A stretch of DNA of 64,000 nt, from the NCBI RefSeq assembly GCF_024519455.1, contig NZ_JALJRY010000017.1, positions 78,005 through 142,004 of the forward strand, given 5' to 3'. This DNA comes from Streptomyces sp. STR69 (GTDB lineage Bacteria; Actinomycetota; Actinomycetes; Streptomycetales; Streptomycetaceae). The position numbers were made by a program, and so were the translations under genes. Under the pieces are notes generated by a model. The model did not search any database, was not told the DNA's origin, and worked only from the letters and a program-made list of their open reading frames with translations. Below, in pieces: positions 33,252-41,455 of the stretch; the first letter of the stretch is position 1; the number at the start of each line of letters is the position of its first letter.

Positions 33252-34019
33252 ATGGCGAACGAGCGACTGCGCGGCGCGATAGTGGACTTGGGCCTGACAC
33301 TCGATGAGGTCGCCGCACGGCTCGGGGTCGCGGCCAAGACAGTTGAGCGATGGATCAACGAACCTGAGCGCAAGCCATATCGCCGATTCCAGTTCGCAAC
33401 CGCATCGCTGTTGAGGTGCGAGGTGTCGTACCTGTGGCCGGACGAGCGCACGTCAGCCGAGGTCGCGGCTGCCGGCAACGCGGAGTTGGTCAGGCTCTAT
33501 CCACACCGCTCCGTCGTGATGCAAACCCTCTGGACGAACCTCTACTCCAAGGCGACCCGTCAGTTCGACTTGCTGGTGTACTCCGGGTTCTGGCTCACGG
33601 AAGACGCGTCGTTCCACCGCATCGTGAAAGAGAAGTCGGCCGACGGAGTGCCCATCCGCTTCATGCTGGGAGAGCCCACGTCGCCTGCCGTTGGCATGCG
33701 CGGCGAGGACGAAGGGATCGGCGCTGCGATGGCAGGCAAGATTCGAAACGCCCTCGTCAACTACGGCTCGCTCTTCGGCCTGCCCGGTGTCGAGTTCCGC
33801 CTGCACGGCACCACGCTCTACAACTCGATCTACCGGGCCGATGACGAGATGTTGGCGAACGGCCACCTGTACGGGGTCGGCGCCTACATGGCCCCCGTGC
33901 TCCACCTGCAACGGGTCCCGGGCGGTGAACTCTTCGACGCCTACGCTGAGAGTGTTGAGAAGGTGTGGGAGTCGGCCCGTCCGATCTCCTCACCCGCCGA
34001 TTGGGAAGGTACGCGCTGA
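33252..34019 (+). CDS. XRE-type regulator with DUF5919-like sensor domain
   Basis: 255 aa. N-terminal HTH (LRGAIVDLGLTLDEVAARLGVAAKTVERWINE) with an XRE/Cro pattern. The remaining 180 residues (VYSGFWLTEDASFHR, GVPIRFMLGEPTSP, FRLHGTTLYNSIYRADDEMLANGHLYG, ELFDAYAESVEKVWESA) match the DUF5919 pattern, a phospholipase-D-like fold probably sensing a small ligand. The start at 33252 has GGAGG seven bases upstream. The stop overlaps the Nudix start (TGATG). Confidence 0.82.
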   Translation: MANERLRGAIVDLGLTLDEVAARLGVAAKTVERWINEPERKPYRRFQFATASLLRCEVSYLWPDERTSAEVAAAGNAELVRLYPHRSVVMQTLWTNLYSKATRQFDLLVYSGFWLTEDASFHRIVKEKSADGVPIRFMLGEPTSPAVGMRGEDEGIGAAMAGKIRNALVNYGSLFGLPGVEFRLHGTTLYNSIYRADDEMLANGHLYGVGAYMAPVLHLQRVPGGELFDAYAESVEKVWESARPISSPADWEGTR

Positions 34020-34492
34020 TGAGCCGGATCGACTACTTCCGCGACCCGAACGCCCCGAAGGCCAACTCAGTGGTCCCCTCGGTGACGGCGGTGGTCCGGG
34101 ACGATGCGGGACGTCTGTTGCTGATCCACAAGACAGACAACGACCTTTGGGCCCTGCCCGGTGGCGGCCACGACATCGGCGAACGCATCGCTGACACGGT
34201 CGTGCGCGAGGTCCGGGAAGAGACCGGCATCAACGTTGAGGTCGACGACATCGTGGGGCTCTACACCGACCCTCAGCACGTGTTGGCGTACGACGACGGC
34301 GAGGTCCGGCAACAGTTCTCCATCTGCTTCCGGGCCCATCCGGTCGGCGGTTCGCTGCGCACAAGCAGCGAATCGAAAGAGGTCCGCTGGATTGCTCCGG
34401 CGGACCTTGGCGGACTGGACATCCATCCTTCGATGATGCTGCGCATTCAGCACGGCCTCGATGACACACGGCGAGAGCCCTACATCGGCTGA
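34019..34492 (+). CDS. Nudix hydrolase (Pif-like position)
   Basis: 157 aa. A complete Nudix box GGGHDIGERIADTVVREVREETGI (G-x5-E-x7-R-E-V-R-E-E-T-G-I, residues 44-66). It would hydrolyse a nucleoside diphosphate derivative in the cytoplasm. In pSAM2 the immunity factor Pif is a Nudix protein that blocks transfer between element-bearing cells; equivalence is inferred from position. Start ATG 34019 overlaps the XRE stop. Its 3' end overlaps the convergent HD gene by 13 bp. Confidence 0.88.
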   Translation: MSRIDYFRDPNAPKANSVVPSVTAVVRDDAGRLLLIHKTDNDLWALPGGGHDIGERIADTVVREVREETGINVEVDDIVGLYTDPQHVLAYDDGEVRQQFSICFRAHPVGGSLRTSSESKEVRWIAPADLGGLDIHPSMMLRIQHGLDDTRREPYIG

Positions 34493-35049
34493 CCGCTACC
34501 GGAGACTTCGGCCATCCGGTCTCCGACGCGCTTCGACGCTGCATGGATCTCGGGGGCCGCGCGCTGGATGAACCGCCCGACGATCGTGTCCGCGCCGTAT
34601 CGCTGCACGATCTCATCCAGCCGCTCAGCCGCCGTCGTCTGCGTCCCGTCCGGCGTCGTCGTCATGTCGCTGTACAGCAAGGCGTCCACCAGGTCGGGAC
34701 GCTCTAGGTCGAACTCGTCCTCAAGCTCCTGACGGAGTCCGCGTTCCTCCGCTTCCAGCAAGGCACAGGAGTGATGCGCCACGAGACGAACAACCCGTTC
34801 GTCCGCACCTTCCTGATCCCTGAGGAACCGCGCGCCGTCCAGGGGATGAAAGCCCGTGACAGCAATGGCCGGCGAGTAACCGATGTCATGCAGCACGGCC
34901 GCGGCTTCCAGTAGCTCCGCGTCCTCCCCCAGGATCGGGCTCAGGGAGCGAGCGCGCTTGGCGACCCCTAGCGAGTGCTCCCACCGGCGCGGCAGCGGTT
35001 CGGAGAGCAGCGAATCGGAGAGCGTGTACGCCCACTCAGTCAGTCCCAT
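34480..35049 (-). CDS. HD-domain phosphohydrolase
   Basis: 189 aa. HD-superfamily ligands: RRWEHSLGVAKRA (first His), AAVLHDIGYSP (His-Asp, about residue 57), GFHPLDGARF and LVAHHSCALLEA. Substrate probably a phosphorylated nucleotide or small ligand. It follows the GntR gene by 11 bp, a pair often seen in AICEs. Start ATG 35049 (MGLTEWAY). Confidence 0.85.
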   Translation of the reverse strand: MGLTEWAYTLSDSLLSEPLPRRWEHSLGVAKRARSLSPILGEDAELLEAAAVLHDIGYSPAIAVTGFHPLDGARFLRDQEGADERVVRLVAHHSCALLEAEERGLRQELEDEFDLERPDLVDALLYSDMTTTPDGTQTTAAERLDEIVQRYGADTIVGRFIQRAAPEIHAASKRVGDRMAEVSGSGQPM

Positions 35050-35060
35050 GGCGGCCAAGA

Positions 35061-35507
35061 CTACGGGCGGGTGGTAGGAGTTGGGAGAGCGCGCACGGTC
35101 CGCCCCTTGCCATGCACGGTGGCAAGGAGACCGTTTCCCTCCATCTGCGCCAGAACGCGGCGCACGGCAGTCCGGGATGCGTCGAACCGCTCGCACAGCT
35201 TCGCTTCGGACGGGTACGTGTCCCCAACCGAGAGCGAGTCTTCTTTGATCACGTCCGTCATGCGCTGCGCGAGCGACCGTCGGTCGCCTCCTCGGACCAC
35301 GCGCCACCCAATCCCGGGGGCAGACTCGACAACCCCGTCAGCTTCGAGAACCTTGAGCGCACGGCGGATCGTGTTCCGCGAGACTCCGTGCGAGTGCATC
35401 AGACCGGCCTCGGACGGCAGGGTGTCGCCGCCCTGCTCCGCCTGGATCTCGCTTCGCAGCGCCTCCGCAATGACCAGGTAGGTTCCGCGCGGACTGGCCT
35501 CCGGCAC
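35061..35507 (-). CDS. GntR-family regulator (KorSA-like)
   Basis: 148 aa. The winged HTH of GntR proteins is clear (PSEAGLMHSHGVSRNTIRRALKVLEADGVVES), followed by a second HTH-like half (YPSEAKLCERFDASRTAVRRVLAQMEGNGLL), that is, two GntR-type DNA-binding units in one short protein and no classical effector domain. KorSA of pSAM2, which represses replication and transfer, is GntR-type. Start GTG 35507 has AGAGGAG in front; an alternative GTG lies at 35522. Confidence 0.85.
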   Translation of the reverse strand: MPEASPRGTYLVIAEALRSEIQAEQGGDTLPSEAGLMHSHGVSRNTIRRALKVLEADGVVESAPGIGWRVVRGGDRRSLAQRMTDVIKEDSLSVGDTYPSEAKLCERFDASRTAVRRVLAQMEGNGLLATVHGKGRTVRALPTPTTRP

Positions 35508-35925
35508 CTCGGCTCCTCTCACGTCGCTCCACCTTTCGATGCCAAGGGTCCCACGACCGTTGCGGTTCGCTGATGACCATCGCCAGCACGCCCGACCTAT
35601 TGAGAGTTCGCAGCCAGGTCACTGATCCTTTCCAGCCTCACTCCAGCGAGGCAAGGTGGTGCGCGAGCCGGGTTCCGACCAGGTTAATGATGATGGTGGC
35701 GTTGCGTGCACATCAATGACAGGCACTGGACGACTTGGGCAAGGCCCGCAGAAAGACTCCGAACGCGTAGGGGACTTCCGAAATGAAAGCCCTGGCACTC
35801 CCTTTAGGGATGGATTAACTGAGCGTCACTTTGGTGATCAAGTCCTCACCAACAGGCCGTACGCAAGGCCATGTAACAAGTACGCAACACAACGTTAAAC
35901 CGTAGGCACCCGGCAGCCCCGAACG
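35508..35925. promoter_or_regulatory. Promoter region between the GntR gene and the cargo block
   Basis: 418 bp without a convincing gene; short frames here lack ribosome-binding sites and normal codon use. Composition becomes markedly more A/T-rich to the right, marking the boundary between the element's core and cargo. It must hold the GntR promoter (leftward) and the promoter of the pentapeptide gene (rightward). Confidence 0.45.
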
Positions 35926-36957
35926 ATGCAAGGTTTCCCCATGAGGAAACGAGCATTTCTCTGGGGCACGTTAGCCGTCGGCGCAACATTTTTTCTTTTG
36001 CTGATTTGGAAAGGCCCATGGTGGGCGGACTCAAAGCATTTAGGTCCCGCCCTGACCCCCGGCGCCGCAGCCGTGGTGACCGGATTCCGAACCGCCCTCG
36101 TGGCAGTAGGAGCGGGGGCCATAGCGGCAACAAGCCTGTACTACACCGACCGCAACTATCGCCACAGTCGAGACCTTCTCGAACATATGCGCGATAAAGA
36201 CAATGAGCAAGCCGCCTTAACCCGCGAAGGTCAGGTAATCGACAGGTACGCCGCTGCAATAAAGATGCTATCTTCCGAAAGCTCCACAGGGAAGCTAGGC
36301 GGAATTTACGCACTGGAGCGAATCATGCATGATTCGGAGCGGGATCACCTAACAATTGCCGAAGTTTTGGCAGCTTTCGTGCGAGCCAATGCGCAACTCG
36401 ACAACACCGCGCAAGTAGAGGAGATCAGCAAGAGATTCCCCGAGTTCTTGAGTGCGGCCTTAACTGCACTCGGACGCCGCCCTAAACGAGAAGAACCTTT
36501 TCGCATCGATCTACGAAAGACATATTTACTTAAATGCGACCTTAAAGATTCTAACCTCAGACGCGTCCGACTGGGGAACGCAGTACTCGACAAGGCAGAT
36601 ATGAGGCGTGCCATCTTGAGTGAGGGGTGGCTCAAGGGAGTCAGCCTCAAAAATGCGTACATGGGGCAAGCCGATTTGGAGGGCGCTATCCTGGAAAATG
36701 CGAATCTAACCGAGGCAAACCTTAGCGGAGCTAATATTTCGAAGGCCGACCTGACTAAAGCTAACCTCACTGGCGCCAATTTACAAGGAGCGAATTTGTC
36801 GGGCGCCAAGCTGGATGGCGCCGTATTGGCCGGAGCGAATTTAAAGGGAGCTAATATCGCTGACGCCAAACTGAGCCAATGCCGCGGGTTGACTGTGTCT
36901 CAATTGACATCAGCCGAGGGATTCAAGCAGGCCGAGATTCCTCAAAATCTTGAGTAA
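35926..36957 (+). CDS. Membrane-anchored pentapeptide-repeat protein (cargo)
   Basis: 343 aa. Two N-terminal membrane segments (LWGTLAVGATFFLLLIW and VTGFRTALVAVGAGAIAATSLYY), a conserved linker (IDRYAAAIKMLSSESSTGKLGGIYALERIMHDSERDHLTI) and about 20 pentapeptide units (A-[DN]-L-x-x: NLTEANLSGANISKADLTKANLTGANL). The fold is a right-handed quadrilateral helix. Related proteins are frequent in Streptomyces accessory DNA, role unknown. Codon use is clearly less GC-rich than in the core genes. ATG at 35941 is an alternative start. Confidence 0.8.
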   Translation: MQGFPMRKRAFLWGTLAVGATFFLLLIWKGPWWADSKHLGPALTPGAAAVVTGFRTALVAVGAGAIAATSLYYTDRNYRHSRDLLEHMRDKDNEQAALTREGQVIDRYAAAIKMLSSESSTGKLGGIYALERIMHDSERDHLTIAEVLAAFVRANAQLDNTAQVEEISKRFPEFLSAALTALGRRPKREEPFRIDLRKTYLLKCDLKDSNLRRVRLGNAVLDKADMRRAILSEGWLKGVSLKNAYMGQADLEGAILENANLTEANLSGANISKADLTKANLTGANLQGANLSGAKLDGAVLAGANLKGANIADAKLSQCRGLTVSQLTSAEGFKQAEIPQNLE

Positions 36958-37107
36958 GAACTCACCGAATGGGGTGGGCCGCTTGGCCCGCCTGTACGGT
37001 CTGCTCCGTAAACCCGCATAGACGGCCATGCGAGCGGTTAGCAAGAATGCCATCACGTCATCACATTACGCGCCAGAGATCGGCCCCGGACGTGCAGCAA
37101 TCAATAG

Positions 37108-38136
37108 TCAGAGGTTTAGCGTCCTCTGCACAGCCGTCCCAAGGACGTGCGCCATACGCACAGGTACGGCGTTGCCGATCTGCCGTTCAATAGAACCGTA
37201 GTCGCCTTGAAAATCGTAATCTGCCGGGAACGTTTGCAACGTGGCAGCCTCACGCAAGGTGATGCCACGATGCTCTTCCGGGTGAACGAACATGCCGCAC
37301 GCCGGTGTTGTGCATCGGGTGGTCATAGTTGACGCAGGAGAATCCCACTTAAGGCGGCCATACGACGCAGTGGCGTGTTTTGTGCCGACCCTCTTGTGAC
37401 AATCGAGCTGATGTTCTTCTGGGAGGTCTAGGCGCCCTCCACCAACGGGGATCGCCTCAATACGACGCCGAACCTTGTCAGAATTCTTCCGATGACGGTT
37501 TAGCGGATCTCCTGCTCTATACGTATCTTCCAATTCGGAAAAAGCGGCTCTGACAGAGACGGAACCACGCAGGTCGGGAATAATCTCGGCAATATCATCC
37601 GGCAATGTCCGCCGCTTCCCTCTAACGGCGAGCATAATTAGACGACGCCTGCGTTGCGGTACAGCAAAATCGGACGCCTCGAACCGATAAACCATTGACA
37701 CATAACCAAGAGAGTAAAGCGAATCACGCACATATTGCAGACGCGCATCCTTTGCCAGACCCGGAACATTTTCCAATAGAACGGCTTGCGGCATCAGCGC
37801 ACGTACAAATCTAACTGTATGCAGAACGAGATCGTTACGCTCGTGATCAGTCAGTCCCTTGCCAGACGCAAGCGACGAAAACCCCTGACAGGGAGGGCAG
37901 GTCTTAAGCAATGTCAGTTCGCCGGGGGCTAACCCCAACTGCTTGCGCACCTTAGAGGCCTGTAGCGCACGGATGTCCGTTTCCCACAGGTGGGAACCAG
38001 GATGATTCTTGGCGTGGGTAGCGGCAGCATCGGATTCAATCTCGACCGCGCCCAGGACAGAGAAGCCAGCCTCCACGAGCCCCTGGGTGGCTCCGCCGGC
38101 TCCTGCGAAGAGGTCGATGGCAGTTGGCTTTGTCAC
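37108..38136 (-). CDS. DNA (cytosine-5)-methyltransferase
   Basis: 342 aa, complete. Motif I AIDLFAGAGGATQGL, motif IV KTCPPCQGFSS with catalytic Cys (about residue 81), motif VI VLLENVPGL, motif VIII QRRRRLIML, motif IX REAATLQTFP, motif X QIGNAVPV. Target recognition lies between VIII and IX (residues 190-280). It methylates a short DNA site not readable from sequence. GTG start at 38136, 130 bp from the divergent GHKL gene: a shared control region, as in two-gene restriction-like systems. AT-richer codon use marks acquired DNA. Confidence 0.92.
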   Translation of the reverse strand: MTKPTAIDLFAGAGGATQGLVEAGFSVLGAVEIESDAAATHAKNHPGSHLWETDIRALQASKVRKQLGLAPGELTLLKTCPPCQGFSSLASGKGLTDHERNDLVLHTVRFVRALMPQAVLLENVPGLAKDARLQYVRDSLYSLGYVSMVYRFEASDFAVPQRRRRLIMLAVRGKRRTLPDDIAEIIPDLRGSVSVRAAFSELEDTYRAGDPLNRHRKNSDKVRRRIEAIPVGGGRLDLPEEHQLDCHKRVGTKHATASYGRLKWDSPASTMTTRCTTPACGMFVHPEEHRGITLREAATLQTFPADYDFQGDYGSIERQIGNAVPVRMAHVLGTAVQRTLNL

Positions 38137-38266
38137 GGCTGGATGTTAGCCCAACTTAGCGCTTCGTGACCATCGTGCGCCCCTGCAACTGGCGTGCGCC
38201 CTAGGCAAGCTGACGCTACATCATGCAGGATGTCGTGCCCATCGTCACCACCGCAGGGGGCCCTTG

Positions 38267-40411
38267 ATGTCAGACTCGCCGAACCACCCTGAGCAGCTTC
38301 CCATGCACGCCCCCGACGATCCTGAGCGTGTGTCGGCCGCGATGTCGCCAAGCACCGACCCTGCACACGTCTACACGATGCGCATCAGTCGACTCACGAT
38401 CGACAAGCTCGGAATCAAGCTCTACGACCGTGTAGCGGCAGTCTTGGCTGAACTAATCGCCAACTCCTACGACGCGGACGCAGAAGACGTAACTGTCACG
38501 CTTCCATGGGGAGCCTTCCTCTTCGACCCCAAAGCCCCTCACCTCTCCGCAGCATACGAGATCGTAATCTCTGACGACGGCCACGGAATGACTCCTGCCG
38601 AAATAAATCGTCACTATCTGACCGTGGGTGCCGATAGGCGCACTCGCACGGGAAGCGATAAGTCTCGCGGTAAGAATCGTCCGGTCATGGGCAGAAAGGG
38701 GATCGGTAAGCTCGCCCCGTTCGGCATCTGCAAGACAGTGGAGGTAATTTCCGCTGGGGGTGACAAAACCGAGAGCGGTTACCTAACCTCTCACTTAATC
38801 CTTCACCTCTCTGACATGCTTGCGGACACAGAAAAGGACTACCATCCAGAGACTGGCGAACTGGACGGCACATGGTCCGAGGAACACGGAACCACTATTA
38901 AGCTGAGAGATTTCTCTCGGAAACGTGTACCCAGTAAGGATGAACTCAATAGGCAACTTGCTGCAAGGTTCGGCCTTGAACGCAGCGATTGGCGAGTGTG
39001 CGTTAAAAACGCTTCTTCGATGACCGATAAATTTACACTTGGACGACTCAAGATTGACCTAATGGAAGGGACTCGAATTGATCTCGCTGACAGACCCGTC
39101 CCCTTCGAATCTTCTTTTCTCCCGGTAACTGGATACGTCGCTTACAGCGAGAAATCCTACAAGGACGCCACCATGGCGGGTGTCCGGATCTATGCCCGAG
39201 GAAAATTCGTGGCTCAGACGATGGACTTTGGCATCGTCACGGGGTTTCACGGGGAATTCAAACTGCGAAGTTCAATCGTGGGAGAGCTTCACGCCGAATG
39301 GTTGGATGAGGACGAAGATCTAATCCGATCCGACCGACAAGACATCATTTGGTCTTCAGACCTAGGGGAAGCTCTCAGCCAGTGGGGCCAGAGCTTGATG
39401 CGTGAGCTTGCGAAGCGGAGTGAAGAGCATACCCGACGCGCAAAGACGCGTTACTTCATGGAAACTTCACAATTGGAGCAGAAGCTGATCGAAGCAGCAC
39501 CATCCGATCCTGTCTACCGGGATTCCGTCAAAGAAGCTGCGGCTCTCCTCGTGCGGGATTCAGACAATGATTCACTCAGGGACCCCGAGCATGTGGAGCG
39601 AATTAGTAATCTAGCTATGTCACTGGGGCCGCATCGAAGCCTTCTTCAGGCGCTCCGGGAAGTGGCCGAGACGACTGAAACCACTGTGGATGCCGTCATG
39701 GATCTCTTCCAGAAAGCCCACATTGCGGAAATGTACTCACTGGGCCAGGTGGCAGCCGAACGGCTAGATGTCGTGGCCAAACTGGAGGCACTGATTGGTG
39801 ACGGAAGGACACTGGAGAGGCCACTACAAGAGCTGATCGAACAGGCTCCGTGGATCCTGGCTCCCGAGTGGACCCCATTGGGGATGAACGAATCCCTTAA
39901 ACGAGTCAGGGCTAGCTTTGAAGCGTGGTATGCCAAGAAATACGGTACCGATATCAGCACCACGGCGATTGACCGGAAAGCGAAGGAACCTGATTTTGTC
40001 CTGCTTCACGACTCAGGGGTCCTCTGGATTGTAGAAATCAAGAGGCTCGGCTACAAGCTGACCGATGCAGAGTTTTTGAACGCAATGAGATATCTCCATT
40101 CATTGCGTAAATTCCTCGACGACAATCCTGAACTAGGACGCCAGTTCCCCTACAGGAGGCTGACGTTCGTGGTAGATAGCGTCGAACTCCTCGATGAGGT
40201 GTCGACCTCTTCGCTTGAGAATGACCCCAACGTGGCCCGAAAAACATGGCACGAAGTGCTCGATTCCACCAAGCGAGCACACAGGGACTTCCTTGAGCTG
40301 GTTGAATCGACCGCAGGTGGGTGGACCCCTGTGAGGCCGGACACGGCCCCCAGCATCGTCGCACCTCGCAGCTCCAACGAAAACCCGGCTCTCCCGGAGC
40401 TTGAACTGTGA
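38267..40411 (+). CDS. MORC/MutL-like GHKL ATPase with PD-(D/E)XK-like C-terminus
   Basis: 714 aa. N-terminal Bergerat ATPase: N box LAELIANSYDADA (about residue 60), DDGHGM (about 103), GRKGIGKLAPFG (about 141). Next an S5-like transducer with GVRIYARGKFV and SDRQDIIWSS as in MORC proteins. A helical middle, then an EPDFVLL...LWIVEIKR pair near residues 574-592 fits the PD-(D/E)XK nuclease core (D and E-x-K). Iyer, Abhiman and Aravind linked bacterial MORC-like MutL homologues to restriction-modification loci. Start ATG 38267 after AGGGGG. Nuclease call is by motif only. Confidence 0.85.
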   Translation: MSDSPNHPEQLPMHAPDDPERVSAAMSPSTDPAHVYTMRISRLTIDKLGIKLYDRVAAVLAELIANSYDADAEDVTVTLPWGAFLFDPKAPHLSAAYEIVISDDGHGMTPAEINRHYLTVGADRRTRTGSDKSRGKNRPVMGRKGIGKLAPFGICKTVEVISAGGDKTESGYLTSHLILHLSDMLADTEKDYHPETGELDGTWSEEHGTTIKLRDFSRKRVPSKDELNRQLAARFGLERSDWRVCVKNASSMTDKFTLGRLKIDLMEGTRIDLADRPVPFESSFLPVTGYVAYSEKSYKDATMAGVRIYARGKFVAQTMDFGIVTGFHGEFKLRSSIVGELHAEWLDEDEDLIRSDRQDIIWSSDLGEALSQWGQSLMRELAKRSEEHTRRAKTRYFMETSQLEQKLIEAAPSDPVYRDSVKEAAALLVRDSDNDSLRDPEHVERISNLAMSLGPHRSLLQALREVAETTETTVDAVMDLFQKAHIAEMYSLGQVAAERLDVVAKLEALIGDGRTLERPLQELIEQAPWILAPEWTPLGMNESLKRVRASFEAWYAKKYGTDISTTAIDRKAKEPDFVLLHDSGVLWIVEIKRLGYKLTDAEFLNAMRYLHSLRKFLDDNPELGRQFPYRRLTFVVDSVELLDEVSTSSLENDPNVARKTWHEVLDSTKRAHRDFLELVESTAGGWTPVRPDTAPSIVAPRSSNENPALPELEL

Positions 40412-40509
40412 GGCTATCCGGCCCGCTCCTCGGAGTTCGTGCCGGCTGACTCGTCCGCTGCGAGGCTGGCCGAGAGGGCGCGTCAATGGTCTCTGAACGG
40501 ACAGTCGAT

Positions 40510-40540
40510 CGGGTGCAGCCTCAAAGAGAGGCCGCACCCG
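40510..40540 (+). terminator. Terminator of the GHKL gene
   Basis: CGGGTGC/GCACCCG and GCCTC/GAGGC arms with one mismatch and a 5-nt AAAGA loop, about 100 bp after the stop at 40411. The right arm overlaps the start of the putative arm site. Confidence 0.65.
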
Positions 40541-40556
40541 TCTCAGTTTCCGTCTC
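40538..40556. repeat. Putative integrase arm site, right end
   Basis: CCGTCTCAGTTTCCGTCTC, 118 bp inside attR, matching 19021-19039 at 18 of 19 bases. Confidence 0.5.
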
Positions 40557-40674
40557 GTTCATGGCCGTGCGCGGCCGTCCGTGACCGTTCGCCCCGCCTC
40601 ATTGGGCACAGCGTCTGTACGGGAATGAACGCCAGTGAACACGTCCGGATCAAGCCCTGACCAGCCCGGACAAA

Positions 40675-40720
40675 CCTGCAAAGCGAGTTACGCGGGTTCG
40701 ATTCCCGCCACGGCCTCCAG
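40675..40720. repeat. attR core, 46 bp
   Basis: Identical to 18916-18961. It contains only the anticodon-loop-to-CCA half of tRNA-Cys, so it is not a second tRNA gene. Confidence 0.95.
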
Positions 40721-40726
40721 AGTTGG

Positions 40727-40757
40727 AAGGGTGGCATCCCATCGGGGTGCCGCCCTT
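40727..40757 (+). terminator. Original chromosomal terminator of tRNA-Cys
   Basis: AAGGG-T-GGCA-T-CCC pairs with GGG-G-TGCC-G-CCCTT around ATC, followed by TTCGTT. It lies just past attR, where the tRNA's terminator would have been before insertion. Confidence 0.65.
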
Positions 40758-40779
40758 TCGTTCGGCTGCGCCGCAAGCA

Positions 40780-41016
40780 GGTGTACCGTCCCGGAGCCAT
40801 GCCCTGCGGCTTCGTTGGTCGTTTTCGGCGTGGTCTACGAGGTAGAGGATGCCTCCGGACACAGCACACGCTGGAGGGTCTGAAGAAGCACGGTGTCGAT
40901 GGCGAGGACGCGTTCAGTGTCCTGCAGCGCGTGGAGCAGTCGGTGCCCGCCGGTAACCCGCGGGTCAACTGCGCGTCCGCGGCGGCGGCTTACGCCACCC
41001 AGCGCGAAGCAAGCTG
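40780..41016 (+). pseudogene. Possible ANTAR-domain remnant
   Basis: An open frame of 78 codons whose second half (LEGLKKHGVDGEDAFSVLQRVEQSV) resembles the C-terminal helix pair of ANTAR domains. The first half looks like random GC-rich sequence, and no ribosome-binding site is seen. I read it as a decayed fragment next to the insertion site, with low confidence. Confidence 0.3.
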
Positions 41017-41053
41017 ACGCAACCTGCGCGGGCGTCCGGTCGTCTTGCCCGGC

Positions 41054-41446
41054 ATGGAGATGGTGAATCTGGACACCGTGGTGACGTGGGTCGACGCGCG
41101 CGACAGGCTGCCCCGGAGTGGTATGCCGGTGGCGGCTGCGATCACCGGGCGGTATCCGGCGGACGGCGACGCCGAGGGCGATGCCGCGCTGGGTGAGGAA
41201 TTCTGGCTGGTACGACCTATGTACTTCACCTCCCTGCACTTCGGTGCGGACGGGACGGAGCACCGGGACTGCTTCGTCGACTCCGACGGCGTCGTCCGGC
41301 TGCCCTACGGGCTCGACAGTGCCGAGACCGTGACCCACTGGGCCGAACTGCCCACGCTGCCGGGCGAGATGACGACGCGTGCGGTGCTCGGGGAGGGTGT
41401 GCAGGCAGCTCTCCGGCGCGCCTGGAGCGCTCAGCCCGGTACCTGA
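41054..41446 (+). CDS. DUF551-like hypothetical protein
   Basis: 130 aa. Opens VTWVDARDRLPRSGMPVAAAITG and ends VTHWAELPTLPG, which matches the W...LP..G..V...VTHW..LP outline of DUF551. Soluble, no catalytic motif. The start may be 41054 or 41060. Stands alone; convergent with the DinB-like gene. Confidence 0.55.
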   Translation: MEMVNLDTVVTWVDARDRLPRSGMPVAAAITGRYPADGDAEGDAALGEEFWLVRPMYFTSLHFGADGTEHRDCFVDSDGVVRLPYGLDSAETVTHWAELPTLPGEMTTRAVLGEGVQAALRRAWSAQPGT

Positions 41447-41455
41447 CTCACCTCG

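Larger units (their letters stand above)
18916..40720. mobile_element. Integrated conjugative element (AICE, prim-pol type) in tRNA-Cys
   Basis: 21.8 kb bounded by 46-bp identical repeats. Diagnostic modules: tyrosine integrase and excisionase next to the left end, a replication block (DUF3987 protein plus prim-pol), a single FtsK-type Tra as the whole transfer machine, Spd-like membrane proteins, and GntR/Nudix regulators as in pSAM2. Actinomycete elements are grouped by replication protein (RepSA, RepAM, prim-pol); this one fits prim-pol. Genes at both ends (19160-19951 and 35926-40411) have more A/T-ending codons than the core and look like cargo. Confidence 0.95.

Noticed and set aside
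35656..35898. An 80-codon plus-strand frame before the pentapeptide gene
   Set aside because: No ribosome-binding site, no recognisable pattern and codon use unlike neighbours; probably promoter DNA.
40675..40720. A second tRNA-Cys
   Set aside because: Only the 3' half is present, with no D-arm or 5' acceptor strand. It is the attR repeat.
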